A stretch of DNA of 15,165 nucleotides from Thalassobius sp050633445 (GTDB lineage Bacteria; Pseudomonadota; Alphaproteobacteria; Rhodobacterales; Rhodobacteraceae): the NCBI GenBank assembly GCA_050633445.1, contig JBOEGN010000066.1, forward strand, positions 1 to 15,165. Direction: 5' to 3'. Below, in pieces: positions 1 to 6,429 of this stretch; position 1 is the first letter of the stretch, and every line of letters begins with the position of its first letter. Both the position numbers and the translations under genes were made by a program. A model generated the notes under the pieces. It was not told the DNA's origin. It made no database searches and saw only the letters and a program-made list of their open reading frames with translations.

Positions 1-80
1 CATGGCTTATCGCAGAGTATCACGTCTTTCATCGCCTCTTACTGCCAAGGCATCCACCAAACGCCCTTTTCGCGCTTGAT
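1..80 (-). rRNA. 23S rRNA, 5' end (partial)
   Basis: On the minus strand this reads as the conserved 5' end of bacterial 23S rRNA, including the GGTGGATGCCTTGGCAGTAA block and the following GAGGCGATGAAAGACGTG block. Only the first roughly 80 nucleotides are inside the window; the gene continues beyond base 1. The exact mature 5' end is placed near base 80 by analogy with alphaproteobacterial sequences and could be off by several bases. It belongs to the same transcription direction as the tRNA genes further right. Confidence 0.93.
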
Positions 81-592
81 TTGATCCAGAAAAAGCAAGA
101 CTTCCTATATGTCCTACCGCTTCGCTACTTGAGGACTATTTACATCCGCAACCAACGTTACTGCATAAGACAGAAGGCATGCACGATCGACAGAAGCTGG
201 TAAGAAACTGCCAATCCTTATTCTGGTCAAAAGCATACTTTTTCCCGCCCACTCTTTAGAGTGGACAACGAGGCATGCAGATAGGTGTCAGCCGTGCGGG
301 CAAACACCGTCATACCTCTGGTTAGTGTACTTGACTTGGACAACACGTTCGTTTTCGTCGCGATATACTCAACAGACCGAGGAAACAGCCCGCCAAATAC
401 CGGCCCAGAAGGGCAGCAACGAAGATCAACACCTTACTCGGTATGATCAAACAATGTTGTTTGTTACTTCAAGATTACTCTTAAAGTAACTGTATCTCTC
501 TTTACGATGTCAGAGGACTTCCGAAGAAGTCCACGTCGTCCGATTGGACGAGCAAACAGTCTGATGACTGCTTGCTGATCTAATCAAGTTGA
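81..592 (-). other. rRNA internal transcribed spacer between tRNA-Ile and 23S
   Basis: This stretch of about 510 bases has no protein gene. It is the spacer between tRNA-Ile and 23S on the minus strand. It contains several short perfect hairpins: 249-264 (6-7 bp), 515-532 (7 bp), 536-551 (6 bp) and 551-576 (9 bp with one mismatch). I looked for a tRNA-Ala here, which is usual in 16S-23S spacers of this group, and found none. The hairpins probably serve rRNA processing; that role is inferred. Confidence 0.75.
515..532 (-). other. Spacer hairpin with cUUCGg tetraloop
   Basis: Transcribed on the minus strand, this reads GGACTTC-TTCG-GAAGTCC, a perfect 7-bp stem closed by C-G over a UUCG loop, one of the most stable RNA tetraloops known. 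Two more hairpins (536-551 and 551-576) lie immediately upstream in transcription, so the tRNA-Ile 3' flank is a tandem array of three stems. It is not followed by a T-run, so I read it as a processing or structural element rather than a terminator. Confidence 0.7.
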
Positions 593-669
<77 letters not shown>

Positions 670-671
670 AA

Positions 672-689
672 ACAGACCGGCAGGTCTGT
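672..689 (-). other. Hairpin immediately 5' of tRNA-Ile
   Basis: ACAGACC (672-678) and GGTCTGT (683-689) form a perfect 7-bp stem over a 4-base loop, two bases before the mature 5' end of tRNA-Ile in the transcript. A related CAGAC/GTCTG stem (1034-1050) sits in front of tRNA-Ala. The position suggests a precursor-processing structure; no function can be shown from the sequence. Confidence 0.5.
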
Positions 690-760
690 GATTACTTAAA
701 CTGAAGAGATATGAGGACGGCCTGACCGTGAGTTTGACCAACTTTGTTTGTTGATCTTAT

Positions 761-762
761 NN
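761..762. other. Assembly gap (NN)
   Basis: Two undetermined bases interrupt the sequence. The 21 bases just right of the gap (763-783) repeat exactly the 21 bases at 650-670, the 5' end of tRNA-Ile plus one flanking base. This is the picture expected when two contigs ending in a repeated rRNA or tRNA sequence were joined without knowing the true distance. The real gap may hold a 16S gene or be of quite different length. Confidence 0.9.
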
Positions 763-782
763 ACCACCTGAGCTACCGACCC
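763..782 (-). tRNA. tRNA-Ile 5' fragment, cut by the assembly gap
   Basis: On the minus strand these are the first 20 nucleotides of tRNA-Ile (acceptor 5' strand and most of the D arm), identical to the complete copy at 593-669, running into NN. The flank upstream in transcription (784 onward) differs entirely from the flank of the complete copy. It is therefore either a second tRNA-Ile copy truncated by the gap or an artefact of contig joining, and not a functional gene as drawn. Confidence 0.75.
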
Positions 783-783
783 A

Positions 784-845
784 GTGTGCGCCGAAGGCGC
801 GCACGTCGCACAATTAAGTTCAGCGGAGCTGAACTAGAATTGTGC
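784..845 (-). other. Two strong adjacent stem-loops between tRNA-Ala and the tRNA-Ile fragment
   Basis: The first stem pairs 784-792 with 796-804 (9 bp, one G-T) over a 3-base loop. The second pairs GCACAATT (808-815) with AATTGTGC (838-845) and AGTTCAGC (817-824) with GCTGAACT (828-835), a total of 16 bp with one small internal bulge and a 3-base loop. Neither is followed by a T-run on the minus strand, so a standard terminator is unlikely. They may be rRNA/tRNA precursor processing stems. Confidence 0.7.
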
Positions 846-950
846 CAGCGTGTGATAGAAAGGCCTGAATGTGTGGCTGGCCTTGTCCTCTCGGGACATT
901 CGCTGTGCGAATACCCTGCCGGACTTCGCGCTTTTGCAAGCAAATGCGCT
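846..950. other. Non-coding stretch downstream of tRNA-Ala
   Basis: I see no gene here. It contains further short inverted repeats, such as ATTCGC/GCGAAT (898-903 and 907-912) and AAGGCC/GGCCTT (860-865 and 879-884). The reading frame that crosses this segment runs through the NN gap and two tRNA sequences and is not a real gene. Confidence 0.5.
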
Positions 951-1026
951 TGGTGGAGCCTAGGAGGATCGAACTCCTGACCTCCTGAATGCAAATCAGG
1001 CGCTCTCCCAGCTGAGCTAAGGCCCC
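951..1026 (-). tRNA. tRNA-Ala (TGC)
   Basis: The minus strand gives a complete 76-nt tRNA starting GGGGCCTTAGCTCAGCTGGG and ending CCA. The anticodon stem-loop is CTGATTTGCATTCAG with anticodon TGC, and the T arm has GAGTTCGATCC. tRNA-Ala(TGC) is normally the second tRNA of the 16S-23S spacer, after tRNA-Ile. Here it lies before the tRNA-Ile fragment and next to a protein gene, which is either a separate locus or a misassembly. Confidence 0.97.
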
Positions 1027-1125
1027 AAACTTCCAGACTGTTTTGGTCTGTGCGCCGCTATCTATGGGAAGCCGGGGGCGGGATCAAGCGGAAAATTCCG
1101 CCCCTGGAAAGTTTTTTGTGACGTC

Positions 1126-1446
1126 TTAGGATTCGTCTTCGTCGGCGGGAACATCCGCCAATTCGTCCAACGAGACGTTGTCGTCTTCGTCGTCATCCAG
1201 CAGATCGTCATCCAGCTCGACATCCACGTCATCTTCCAGCGTTTCGCCGTCCGGTTTGGTTTCTGCTTCGCGCATTTTCTTGGTTGCGGCATCTTCGGCA
1301 TCAGCAGCGATCATGCGGCTTTTGCTGGTGTCTACTTCCACGATCTCGCCGCTATAGGGGCTGATGATCGGGTTTTTGTTCAGGTCATAGAACCGCTTGC
1401 CGGTGGTCGGGCAAACACGCTTCGTGCCCCATTCTTCCTTAGGCAT
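1126..1446 (-). CDS. TIGR02300 / FYDLN-acid family protein
   Basis: This 106-residue protein belongs to the FYDLN-acid family (TIGR02300), a small conserved alphaproteobacterial family of unknown function. The N-terminal part holds the signature: WGTKR, C12-P-x-T-G-K-R, F19-Y-D-L-N, then a proline/glycine segment (NPIISPYSGE). From about residue 62 to the end it is strongly acidic, with runs of Asp and Glu. A single Cys at 12 rules out an obvious zinc knuckle within the protein. The start is supported by an AGGGGA ribosome site just upstream. It is transcribed toward tRNA-Ala, with a 7-bp GC-rich inverted repeat (1075-1081/1098-1104) beyond its stop but no T-run after it. It diverges from the metallopeptidase gene at 1563. 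Family assignment is firm; function is not known. Confidence 0.93.
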   Translation of the reverse strand: MPKEEWGTKRVCPTTGKRFYDLNKNPIISPYSGEIVEVDTSKSRMIAADAEDAATKKMREAETKPDGETLEDDVDVELDDDLLDDDEDDNVSLDELADVPADEDES

Positions 1447-1562
1447 GGGTAATCCCCTTTTATTCCATTAGTCTTGTCGACGATCCGCGCCAACTGCCAT
1501 AACAGGGCCTGTGTGTCAAAGGCTTTCACTGCCTTTGCAGGATTTCGCGAACAGGAGGCGAT

Positions 1563-2255
1563 ATGGGGCATCACATCCTTCCCGGCAACCCCCCAATTCC
1601 GCTTCATTTGAAACGGTCGGCGCGGGCGCGTCGGATCTCGTTGCGGGTGTCGGGGCTGGACGGTCGTGTTGTGTTGACCTTGCCCAACGGGGTGCACGAG
1701 GATCAGGCCCTGGATTTCGCCCAAGAGAAGGCCGACTGGATTCGCGCCAATATCGCAGGTCAGCCCGACATGGTCAGCGTGGCGCATGGTGTCGCGCTGC
1801 CTGTCGACGGCAAAATAAGGGTCATTGCGCCGGGGCCGGGGCGTCGGGTGGTGATGCAAGCCGATCAGTTGCTGGTGCCGGGGCCAGAGACGCGCGTACA
1901 GGCGCGCCTGCAAGGTTTCCTGAAGGAGCTGGCGCGGGACAGGTTGGCCGCGGCCTCGGATCACTACGCGGCGGCTCTGGGCAAGCCATATCGCGGGATC
2001 ACTTTGCGCGATACCCGGTCGCGCTGGGGCTCGTGTTCCTCGGCTGGGGCGCTGATGTATTCGTGGCGGCTGATACTGGCCCCGCCCGATGTGCTGTCCT
2101 ATGTCGCCGCGCACGAGGTCGCGCATCTGGCCCATATGAACCATTCGCGCGATTTCTGGCAGGCGGTCGAACAGATCCACGGGGCGTATGGCCCCCCTCG
2201 CGCGTGGCTGCGAAAAAACGGGGCCGCGTTGCATCGCTATCGCTTTGACGATTGA
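1563..2255 (+). CDS. YgjP/SprT-like zinc metallopeptidase (DUF45, M48 family)
   Basis: This is a 230-residue protein of the YgjP-like metallopeptidase family (DUF45). The N-terminal half is a beta-rich region with the RRISLRV block (about residues 24-30). The C-terminal half has the family hallmarks in order: RWGSCS (154-159), YSWRLILAP, the zinc-binding HEVAH (184-188) and a third likely ligand, H194, in MNHSRDFW. The catalytic Glu is E185. There is no signal peptide, so it is probably cytoplasmic. Its substrate is not known. An excellent AGGAGG site (1553-1558) four bases before the ATG fixes the start. An alternative overlapping frame covering 1511-2248 is a shadow. The GntR gene follows 31 bases after the stop in the same direction and may be co-transcribed. 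Confidence 0.93.
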   Translation: MGHHILPGNPPIPLHLKRSARARRISLRVSGLDGRVVLTLPNGVHEDQALDFAQEKADWIRANIAGQPDMVSVAHGVALPVDGKIRVIAPGPGRRVVMQADQLLVPGPETRVQARLQGFLKELARDRLAAASDHYAAALGKPYRGITLRDTRSRWGSCSSAGALMYSWRLILAPPDVLSYVAAHEVAHLAHMNHSRDFWQAVEQIHGAYGPPRAWLRKNGAALHRYRFDD

Positions 2256-2266
2256 CGCGAACCGGT

Positions 2267-2280
2267 TTTGTGATCACAAA
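2267..2280. promoter_or_regulatory. 14-bp perfect palindrome, candidate operator
   Basis: TTTGTGATCACAAA is a perfect palindrome lying between the metallopeptidase stop (2255) and the proposed GntR start (2287). GntR-family proteins of the FCD type bind short palindromes, often in front of their own genes, so an autoregulatory operator is a reasonable reading. It also resembles half of a CRP/FNR-type TGTGA site, but the 14-bp compact symmetry fits that spacing poorly. Confidence 0.5.
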
Positions 2281-2286
2281 TTGCCT

Positions 2287-2934
2287 ATGCAGCTTATCCA
2301 ACGTCCTGACCCTTCACCATCAGCGCATGATCGCGTGTTTCGCGGCCTGCGCAGCCGGATTATGCATGGCGAGATCGCGCCGGGTCATTCGCTGACGCTG
2401 CGGGGCGTTGGTCGCGAATTCGAGGTCTCGATGACGCCCGCGCGCGAGGCTGTGAACCGGCTGGTTGCCGAGGGGGCGCTGATGATGTCGCCCTCGGGTC
2501 GGGTGTCGACGCCGGAACTCACCAGCGAGCGGATCGAAGAGCTGGCCGTCCTGCGCTCCTTGCTCGAGGTCGAGCTGGCCAGCCGGGCCTTGCCGCGTGC
2601 GCACCTGGCCCTGATTGATCGTTTGCAGGCCATCAACAACAGCGTCACAGAGATGATCGAGCAACAAGACGCCGTCGGCTATATTCGCTCCAATCTTGAG
2701 TTTCACCGGACGCTTTATCTGCGTGCACAGGCCCCTGCGATGTTGGCGATGACGGAAACGGTGTGGCTGCAATTGGGGCCAACAATGCGGGCGTTATATG
2801 GGCGGTTGCGCCGCAAGGAGCCGCCGCAATTCCACCGGTTGATTATCGCCGCGCTCAAGGCTGGGGATGAACCTGGTTTGCGGCTGGCCGTACGTTCGGA
2901 TGTGACGCAAGGTTTGAAGATGCTGATCGTCTAA
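2287..2934 (+). CDS. GntR-family transcriptional regulator, FCD (FadR-like) subfamily
   Basis: The 215-residue product has a winged helix-turn-helix (about 15-75), with the typical LRGVGREFEVSMTPAREAVNRL recognition region split over residues 38-59, and an alpha-helical FCD ligand domain (about 85-210). Likely metal or ligand contacts are N136 and H140 in NLEFH, and H183. The fourth position, usually a His near the C-terminus, appears to be Asp or Ser (around 204-205). I chose the ATG at 2287 because the open frame upstream (from 2188) overlaps the metallopeptidase gene and does not look like GntR sequence; no clear ribosome site is visible. Members of this subfamily usually repress catabolic genes for organic acids or sugars. 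The target is unknown here; the palindrome just upstream suggests self-control. Confidence 0.9.
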   Translation: MQLIQRPDPSPSAHDRVFRGLRSRIMHGEIAPGHSLTLRGVGREFEVSMTPAREAVNRLVAEGALMMSPSGRVSTPELTSERIEELAVLRSLLEVELASRALPRAHLALIDRLQAINNSVTEMIEQQDAVGYIRSNLEFHRTLYLRAQAPAMLAMTETVWLQLGPTMRALYGRLRRKEPPQFHRLIIAALKAGDEPGLRLAVRSDVTQGLKMLIV

Positions 2935-2973
2935 GCTCTTGTGTTCGTGCGCTTCTTGCGCGACATCTGCGGT

Positions 2974-3543
2974 ATGTCACAGACATCACACCCCAAGACT
3001 CAGGTCCTGTTGAAATTCGCGGCGCTTGTCGCCCTGCTGGTCGGATATTTTCTATATCTTGGTCTGAAATACGACTTTGCCACCGGGGGCGTTGCCGCCA
3101 TCCTGACCTGGAGCTTTTTCGTCTTATGCACCCCCATTGCGGATGCGGGTTTCCTGTTGGATTTCCCGCTGCGACTGTTGTTCGGCATTCGAATGGTCGT
3201 GTCCGAGCTGGCCGTCTGGGCCATCGCTATCGGGGTGAATGTGGCCGTGATGTTTCTGTCGCCGCACTACTATCAGACAACGCTGCTGACACGGGTGATG
3301 CAGCAGATCCTGCAAACGCCCTGGCCGTACTGGGGGATCGTGGTGCTGTCCGCCGTTGGCACATTTCTGTCGATCCGGTTCGGGGACGAGTTGTTGGATG
3401 TGCTCCACCACCGTGATCGCGCGTTTTTTCATGCGCATCACTTTAAGTACGAACTGATCCTGATCGCCTTCTTTGTGGCGGTCTTGTTCGGGTATTACCG
3501 GCTAATTGCGTCGCTGGGTCTGAACGGGATTCTACACGGTTAG
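2974..3543 (+). CDS. Unrecognised multi-pass membrane protein
   Basis: I do not recognise a named family. The 189-residue product has about five hydrophobic segments (roughly residues 11-31, 40-57, 74-96, 118-134 and 160-178). A conserved-looking stretch, TPIADAGFLLDFPLRLLFG (53-71), lies between segments 2 and 3, and a histidine-rich loop (H145, H146, H153, H155, H156) precedes the last segment. A loop with clustered His and acidic residues (D138, E139, D142) could bind a metal, but this is only inference. The start could be the ATG at 2974 or the GTG at 2941; the former gives the more usual short cytoplasmic N-terminus. It follows the GntR gene by 39 bases in the same direction, so a shared transcript is possible. 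It ends convergently against accA. Confidence 0.75.
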   Translation: MSQTSHPKTQVLLKFAALVALLVGYFLYLGLKYDFATGGVAAILTWSFFVLCTPIADAGFLLDFPLRLLFGIRMVVSELAVWAIAIGVNVAVMFLSPHYYQTTLLTRVMQQILQTPWPYWGIVVLSAVGTFLSIRFGDELLDVLHHRDRAFFHAHHFKYELILIAFFVAVLFGYYRLIASLGLNGILHG

Positions 3544-3561
3544 GCGGCCAATCAGGCCGCC
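3543..3561. terminator. Hairpin shared by two convergent genes
   Basis: GGCGGCC (3543-3549) pairs with GGCCGCC (3555-3561) over a 5-base loop. The stem overlaps the stop of the membrane protein gene and the stop and last codons of accA. There is no clear T-run on either side, so it is at best a weak or factor-assisted bidirectional terminator. Confidence 0.45.
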
Positions 3562-4514
3562 AGCCCCTTGTCACCCATGGCTAGGAATTTTTGACGACGG
3601 TCAGAGATCAATTTATCACTGGACTTGCCGGTCAGCTCGGCCAGCATTGAGCCAATAGCATTGCCAACGGCCTCGATTGTGGCGGTCCGGTCGCGGTGAG
3701 CGCCGCCCATCGGTTCGGCAATAACACGGTCACAGACACCCAAGGCCTTCAGATCCTGAGCCGTCAGGCGCAAGGCTTCGGCGGCTTCGCGCATCTTTTC
3801 GGCATCGCGCCACAGGATCGAGGCGCAGCCCTCGGGCGAGATCACGGAATAGACCGAGTGTTCCAGCATGGCCAAGCGGTTCGACGTGGCAAAGGCAACG
3901 GCCCCACCCGATCCGCCTTCGCCAATAACGACGCTGACCAGAGGCACGCCGATTTGCAGGCATTTCTCGGTCGAACGGGCGATCGCTTCGGACTGGCCGC
4001 GTTCCTCGGCACCTTTACCGGGATAAGCGCCCTGCGTATCGACCAATGTCACTACGGGCAGGCCGAATTTGTCGGCCATTTCCATCAAGCGGATAGCTTT
4101 GCGATACCCTTCGGGGCGGGCCATGCCGAAATTGCGTTCGATCCGCGATTTGGTGTCATTGCCCTTTTCGTGGCCGATCACCATTACAGGCTGGTCGTTA
4201 AACCGGGCCAGGCCACCCATCACGGCCAGGTCATCTGCAAAATTCCGGTCGCCCGCCAGCGGGGTATATTCGGTGAAAAGCGCCTCGATATAGTCTTGGC
4301 AATGCGGGCGTTCTGGATGGCGCGCGACCTGGCATTTCCGCCAGGGGGTCAGACCATTATACAGCTCTTGCAGAAGGTCGCTTGCCTTCTTGTCCAAAGC
4401 GGCTGCTTCGGCCTCGATGTCCATTTCCTCGTTTTGCCGGGCCATGGCGCGCAGCTCTTCTGCTTTGCCTTCGATTTCGGCCAGCGGGCGTTCAAAGTCG
4501 AGGTAGTTGGTCAT
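3552..4514 (-). CDS. accA: Acetyl-CoA carboxylase carboxyltransferase subunit alpha
   Basis: AccA is half of the carboxyltransferase that moves the carboxyl group from carboxybiotin on AccB to acetyl-CoA, making malonyl-CoA for fatty acid synthesis; it works in the cytoplasm with AccD. The 320-residue length is normal for the family. Visible signatures are the N-terminal helical region beginning LDFERPLAEIE, HEKGNDTKSRIERNFGM (115-131), LVDTQGAYPG (157-166), the oxyanion-forming GEGGSGGA (198-205) and SVISPEGCASILWRD (223-237). The ATG at 4514 fits the family N-terminus. It lies 79 bases beyond the racemase-like gene on the same strand, so it may have its own promoter. accD is not in the window, as is usual in this group. 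Confidence 0.98.
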   Translation of the reverse strand: MTNYLDFERPLAEIEGKAEELRAMARQNEEMDIEAEAAALDKKASDLLQELYNGLTPWRKCQVARHPERPHCQDYIEALFTEYTPLAGDRNFADDLAVMGGLARFNDQPVMVIGHEKGNDTKSRIERNFGMARPEGYRKAIRLMEMADKFGLPVVTLVDTQGAYPGKGAEERGQSEAIARSTEKCLQIGVPLVSVVIGEGGSGGAVAFATSNRLAMLEHSVYSVISPEGCASILWRDAEKMREAAEALRLTAQDLKALGVCDRVIAEPMGGAHRDRTATIEAVGNAIGSMLAELTGKSSDKLISDRRQKFLAMGDKGLAA

Positions 4515-4593
4515 GCATCGTTCTCCACCGTGATTGCGGGATATATGGCCGCACCTACGCGCAGATGCAACACGGCTTGGCGATTTGTCGTGT

Positions 4594-5211
4594 TTACAGC
4601 TGCGCCAGCCCTTCTTTCAAGGCCAGAACAGGCGAGGCAAGCACCGGCGCGGGCAGGTCCGACAGCAGCATCGCAGCCCCCGCCATCGAGGCCTGAGCCA
4701 GCACCACGGCCTTGATCCCCGCACGCTGAGAAACAGCATTGCGGATATCCAGTGCTACCGAGCGGGCAAAGGCGTGCGGGTGGCCTTCTTCGAACAGGGG
4801 CCAGTGGTGCCCCAGAAACAGCGGAGCAATGGCGTAAGGGTTCCCGGCATCGTCCATTTCCTGTTGCAACAAGGTCTGGCTGGGCCGTTCGGTCGAGCGC
4901 AGGCAATAGGCCAGCATGATATCTCCGAAATGCTCGGCGGCGCGGCGCATCATCGGGCGGTCAATGCGAATGGCACCGGCATCCTCGGCCACTTCTCCGA
5001 GCGTTGTGCAGGTGCAGATCACAGGGCCAGCGGCGGAGTGAATGGCCTGCGTGACCTCGGCCTTCAGCAGGCCATCGACGCCTTGCTGGGCGCGGAGCAG
5101 CCAATCCTCGCGCACGATGTGTTGCAGCGGTGTTCCCGGCGTAATCCGGTCACGCAACCCATCAAAAGTAGCGCGGTGAACATCAGCGGTATGCAAGCAC
5201 AGCAGGGACAT
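4594..5211 (-). CDS. Asp/Glu racemase-like protein
   Basis: The 205-residue product looks like a member of the aspartate/glutamate racemase superfamily. The N-terminal half ends in a beta-strand plus CTCTT (66-70), the position of the first catalytic Cys. The C-terminal half has AVVLAQASMAG (168-178) where racemases carry the second catalytic Cys; here there is no Cys, and the only other cysteines are C5 and C103. It may therefore be a one-Cys enzyme similar in logic to arylmalonate decarboxylase or maleate isomerase relatives, or a non-racemase. Its start is 9 bases after the LysE stop, so the two are almost certainly co-transcribed and perhaps translationally coupled. An AGGGG sequence lies very close to the ATG. 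Substrate unknown. Confidence 0.78.
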   Translation of the reverse strand: MSLLCLHTADVHRATFDGLRDRITPGTPLQHIVREDWLLRAQQGVDGLLKAEVTQAIHSAAGPVICTCTTLGEVAEDAGAIRIDRPMMRRAAEHFGDIMLAYCLRSTERPSQTLLQQEMDDAGNPYAIAPLFLGHHWPLFEEGHPHAFARSVALDIRNAVSQRAGIKAVVLAQASMAGAAMLLSDLPAPVLASPVLALKEGLAQL

Positions 5212-5220
5212 GCCCCTACG

Positions 5221-5808
5221 TTACAGTACGGGCAACAGAGTCGCCACAAGAAGAAGCGCCATCGTCCAGTTGAAAGCCATCAAGCGTTTTCGGTTCGATA
5301 GCACCGTTTGCATCTTTTGTCCCAACACCGTCCAGCTGCTGACGCAGGGCAGATTGATCAGGCCAAAAATCAGCGCCACCATTCCAACGGCCCAAAGCGA
5401 CCGGTCCGGGGCATACAGGGTGATCGCCGTCAGCGCCATTTGCCACGCTTTGGGGTTCACCCACTGGAACAACGCCGCCTGAAGAAAGGTCATCGGCGTT
5501 TTGGTTCGGGTTGTCATGTCTGGCATTTCAGATGTCGCGATTTTCCACGCCAGCCACAGCAGATAGATGACACTTACATAGGTCAAAATCTGGTGTGCCA
5601 GCGGATATCGGTCAAACATCTGCATCAGCCCCATGCCGACGATCACGATCATCACGGCGAAGCCAATGCCAACCCCCAGCATATGTGGAATGGTCATTCG
5701 AAATCCGTAATTTGCCCCAGACGCCATCAGCATCAGGTTGTTCGGCCCCGGCGTGATCGAGGAGACAAAGGCGAAAGCGGTCAACGCAGAAAGAAGATCA
5801 TAGCTCAT
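5221..5808 (-). CDS. LysE/RhtB-family amino-acid exporter
   Basis: This 195-residue inner-membrane protein has the LysE/RhtB layout: the N-terminal SITPGPNNLML motif (about 17-27), then about six hydrophobic helices, with the QWVNPKAWQMAL motif in the middle of the chain. Family members export amino acids such as lysine, homoserine, threonine, leucine or cysteine. The substrate cannot be read from the sequence. It is followed closely by the racemase-like gene and faces a divergent Lrp/AsnC regulator across 72 bases. LysE-type exporters are often controlled by the divergent regulator next to them, so this pair is likely a regulator-target set. Confidence 0.93.
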   Translation of the reverse strand: MSYDLLSALTAFAFVSSITPGPNNLMLMASGANYGFRMTIPHMLGVGIGFAVMIVIVGMGLMQMFDRYPLAHQILTYVSVIYLLWLAWKIATSEMPDMTTRTKTPMTFLQAALFQWVNPKAWQMALTAITLYAPDRSLWAVGMVALIFGLINLPCVSSWTVLGQKMQTVLSNRKRLMAFNWTMALLLVATLLPVL

Positions 5809-5815
5809 GCCGTAA

Positions 5816-5882
5816 ATTTATTGCAAGATGGGCAGCATGAAATTGAATTTTGACGTGTCCGTGGGGAAATTCAGCAATAAAT
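5816..5882. promoter_or_regulatory. Divergent lysE/lrp control region with two inverted repeats
   Basis: The 72-base gap between the two divergent starts is AT-rich and holds two inverted repeats: ATTTATTGC (5816-5824) with GCAATAAAT (5874-5882), and TGAATTT (5844-5850) with AAATTCA (5867-5873). Lrp/AsnC proteins bind AT-rich, loosely symmetric, multiple sites and wrap DNA, so these are good candidates for the binding sites of the adjacent regulator. The outer right arm overlaps the regulator start codon, which would suit autorepression. Confidence 0.5.
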
Positions 5883-6333
5883 GATCAAAAATGACCGAAT
5901 TACCCAAGAACTATTGCGTCACCTATCGGCTGATGGACGGATCAGCAATCTGGATCTGGCGGACCGAGTCGGCCTGTCTCCGTCTGCCTGTTTGCGCCGC
6001 GTACAAGAACTGGAGCGCACAGGCGTGATTTCTGGCTATCGCGCAGTGCTGAACCCGCAGGCGATGGGGGTGGGGTTCGTTGCCTATGTCACCGTCGGGC
6101 TCAGTCAACATACCAAGGCCGCGCAAGCGAGCTTTGAGCGCTCCATCGCTTTGGCCCCCGAGGTGCGCGAGTGCCATAACATCACCGGCGAACGCGAATA
6201 CCTGCTGCGGGTCGAAGCCGCCGACCTTGCCGCCTACAAACGGTTCCACACCGATGTCTTGGGGACAGTGCCGCAGGTGGCAGCGATCACGTCATTCGTT
6301 GTCATGGATTCGCCCAAGGATGAAAGAGCCTGA
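5881..6333 (+). CDS. Lrp/AsnC-family transcriptional regulator
   Basis: The 150-residue product has a canonical N-terminal helix-turn-helix: LLRHLSADGRISNLDLAD (11-28) then VGLSPSACLRRVQELERTGVI split across 30-50, and SGYRAVLNP (51-59). A C-terminal RAM/ligand-binding domain follows (about 65-145), with GEREYLLRVE. Such regulators sense amino acids as octamers or hexadecamers. Its position opposite lysE suggests it switches on export when its effector amino acid accumulates. The start ATG at 5881 lies 13 bases after a weak GGGGAA site. The effector is unknown. Confidence 0.93.
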   Translation: MIKNDRITQELLRHLSADGRISNLDLADRVGLSPSACLRRVQELERTGVISGYRAVLNPQAMGVGFVAYVTVGLSQHTKAAQASFERSIALAPEVRECHNITGEREYLLRVEAADLAAYKRFHTDVLGTVPQVAAITSFVVMDSPKDERA

Positions 6334-6429
6334 TTTCACGCCCTTTTCGCAGTATTGTCGGGTCGGTGTCACCTTGGTGACGTGGTGTAACAATCCCACC
6401 GTTCGCATTTGATGAAGGGAACGCAAAAC

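Noticed and set aside
744..980. Open frame across the NN gap and tRNA region
   Set aside because: It runs through undetermined bases and tRNA sequence on the opposite strand and has no protein-like composition.
1075..1104. GC-rich inverted repeat after the FYDLN gene as a terminator
   Set aside because: The 7-bp stem has a 16-base loop and no T-run on the minus strand, so I do not call a terminator.
1380..2234. 284-codon minus-strand open frame
   Set aside because: It is antisense to the metallopeptidase gene, which has a strong ribosome site and clear family motifs.
3696..4715. 339-codon plus-strand open frame
   Set aside because: It is antisense to accA, which is unmistakable; high GC removes stops from the opposite strand.
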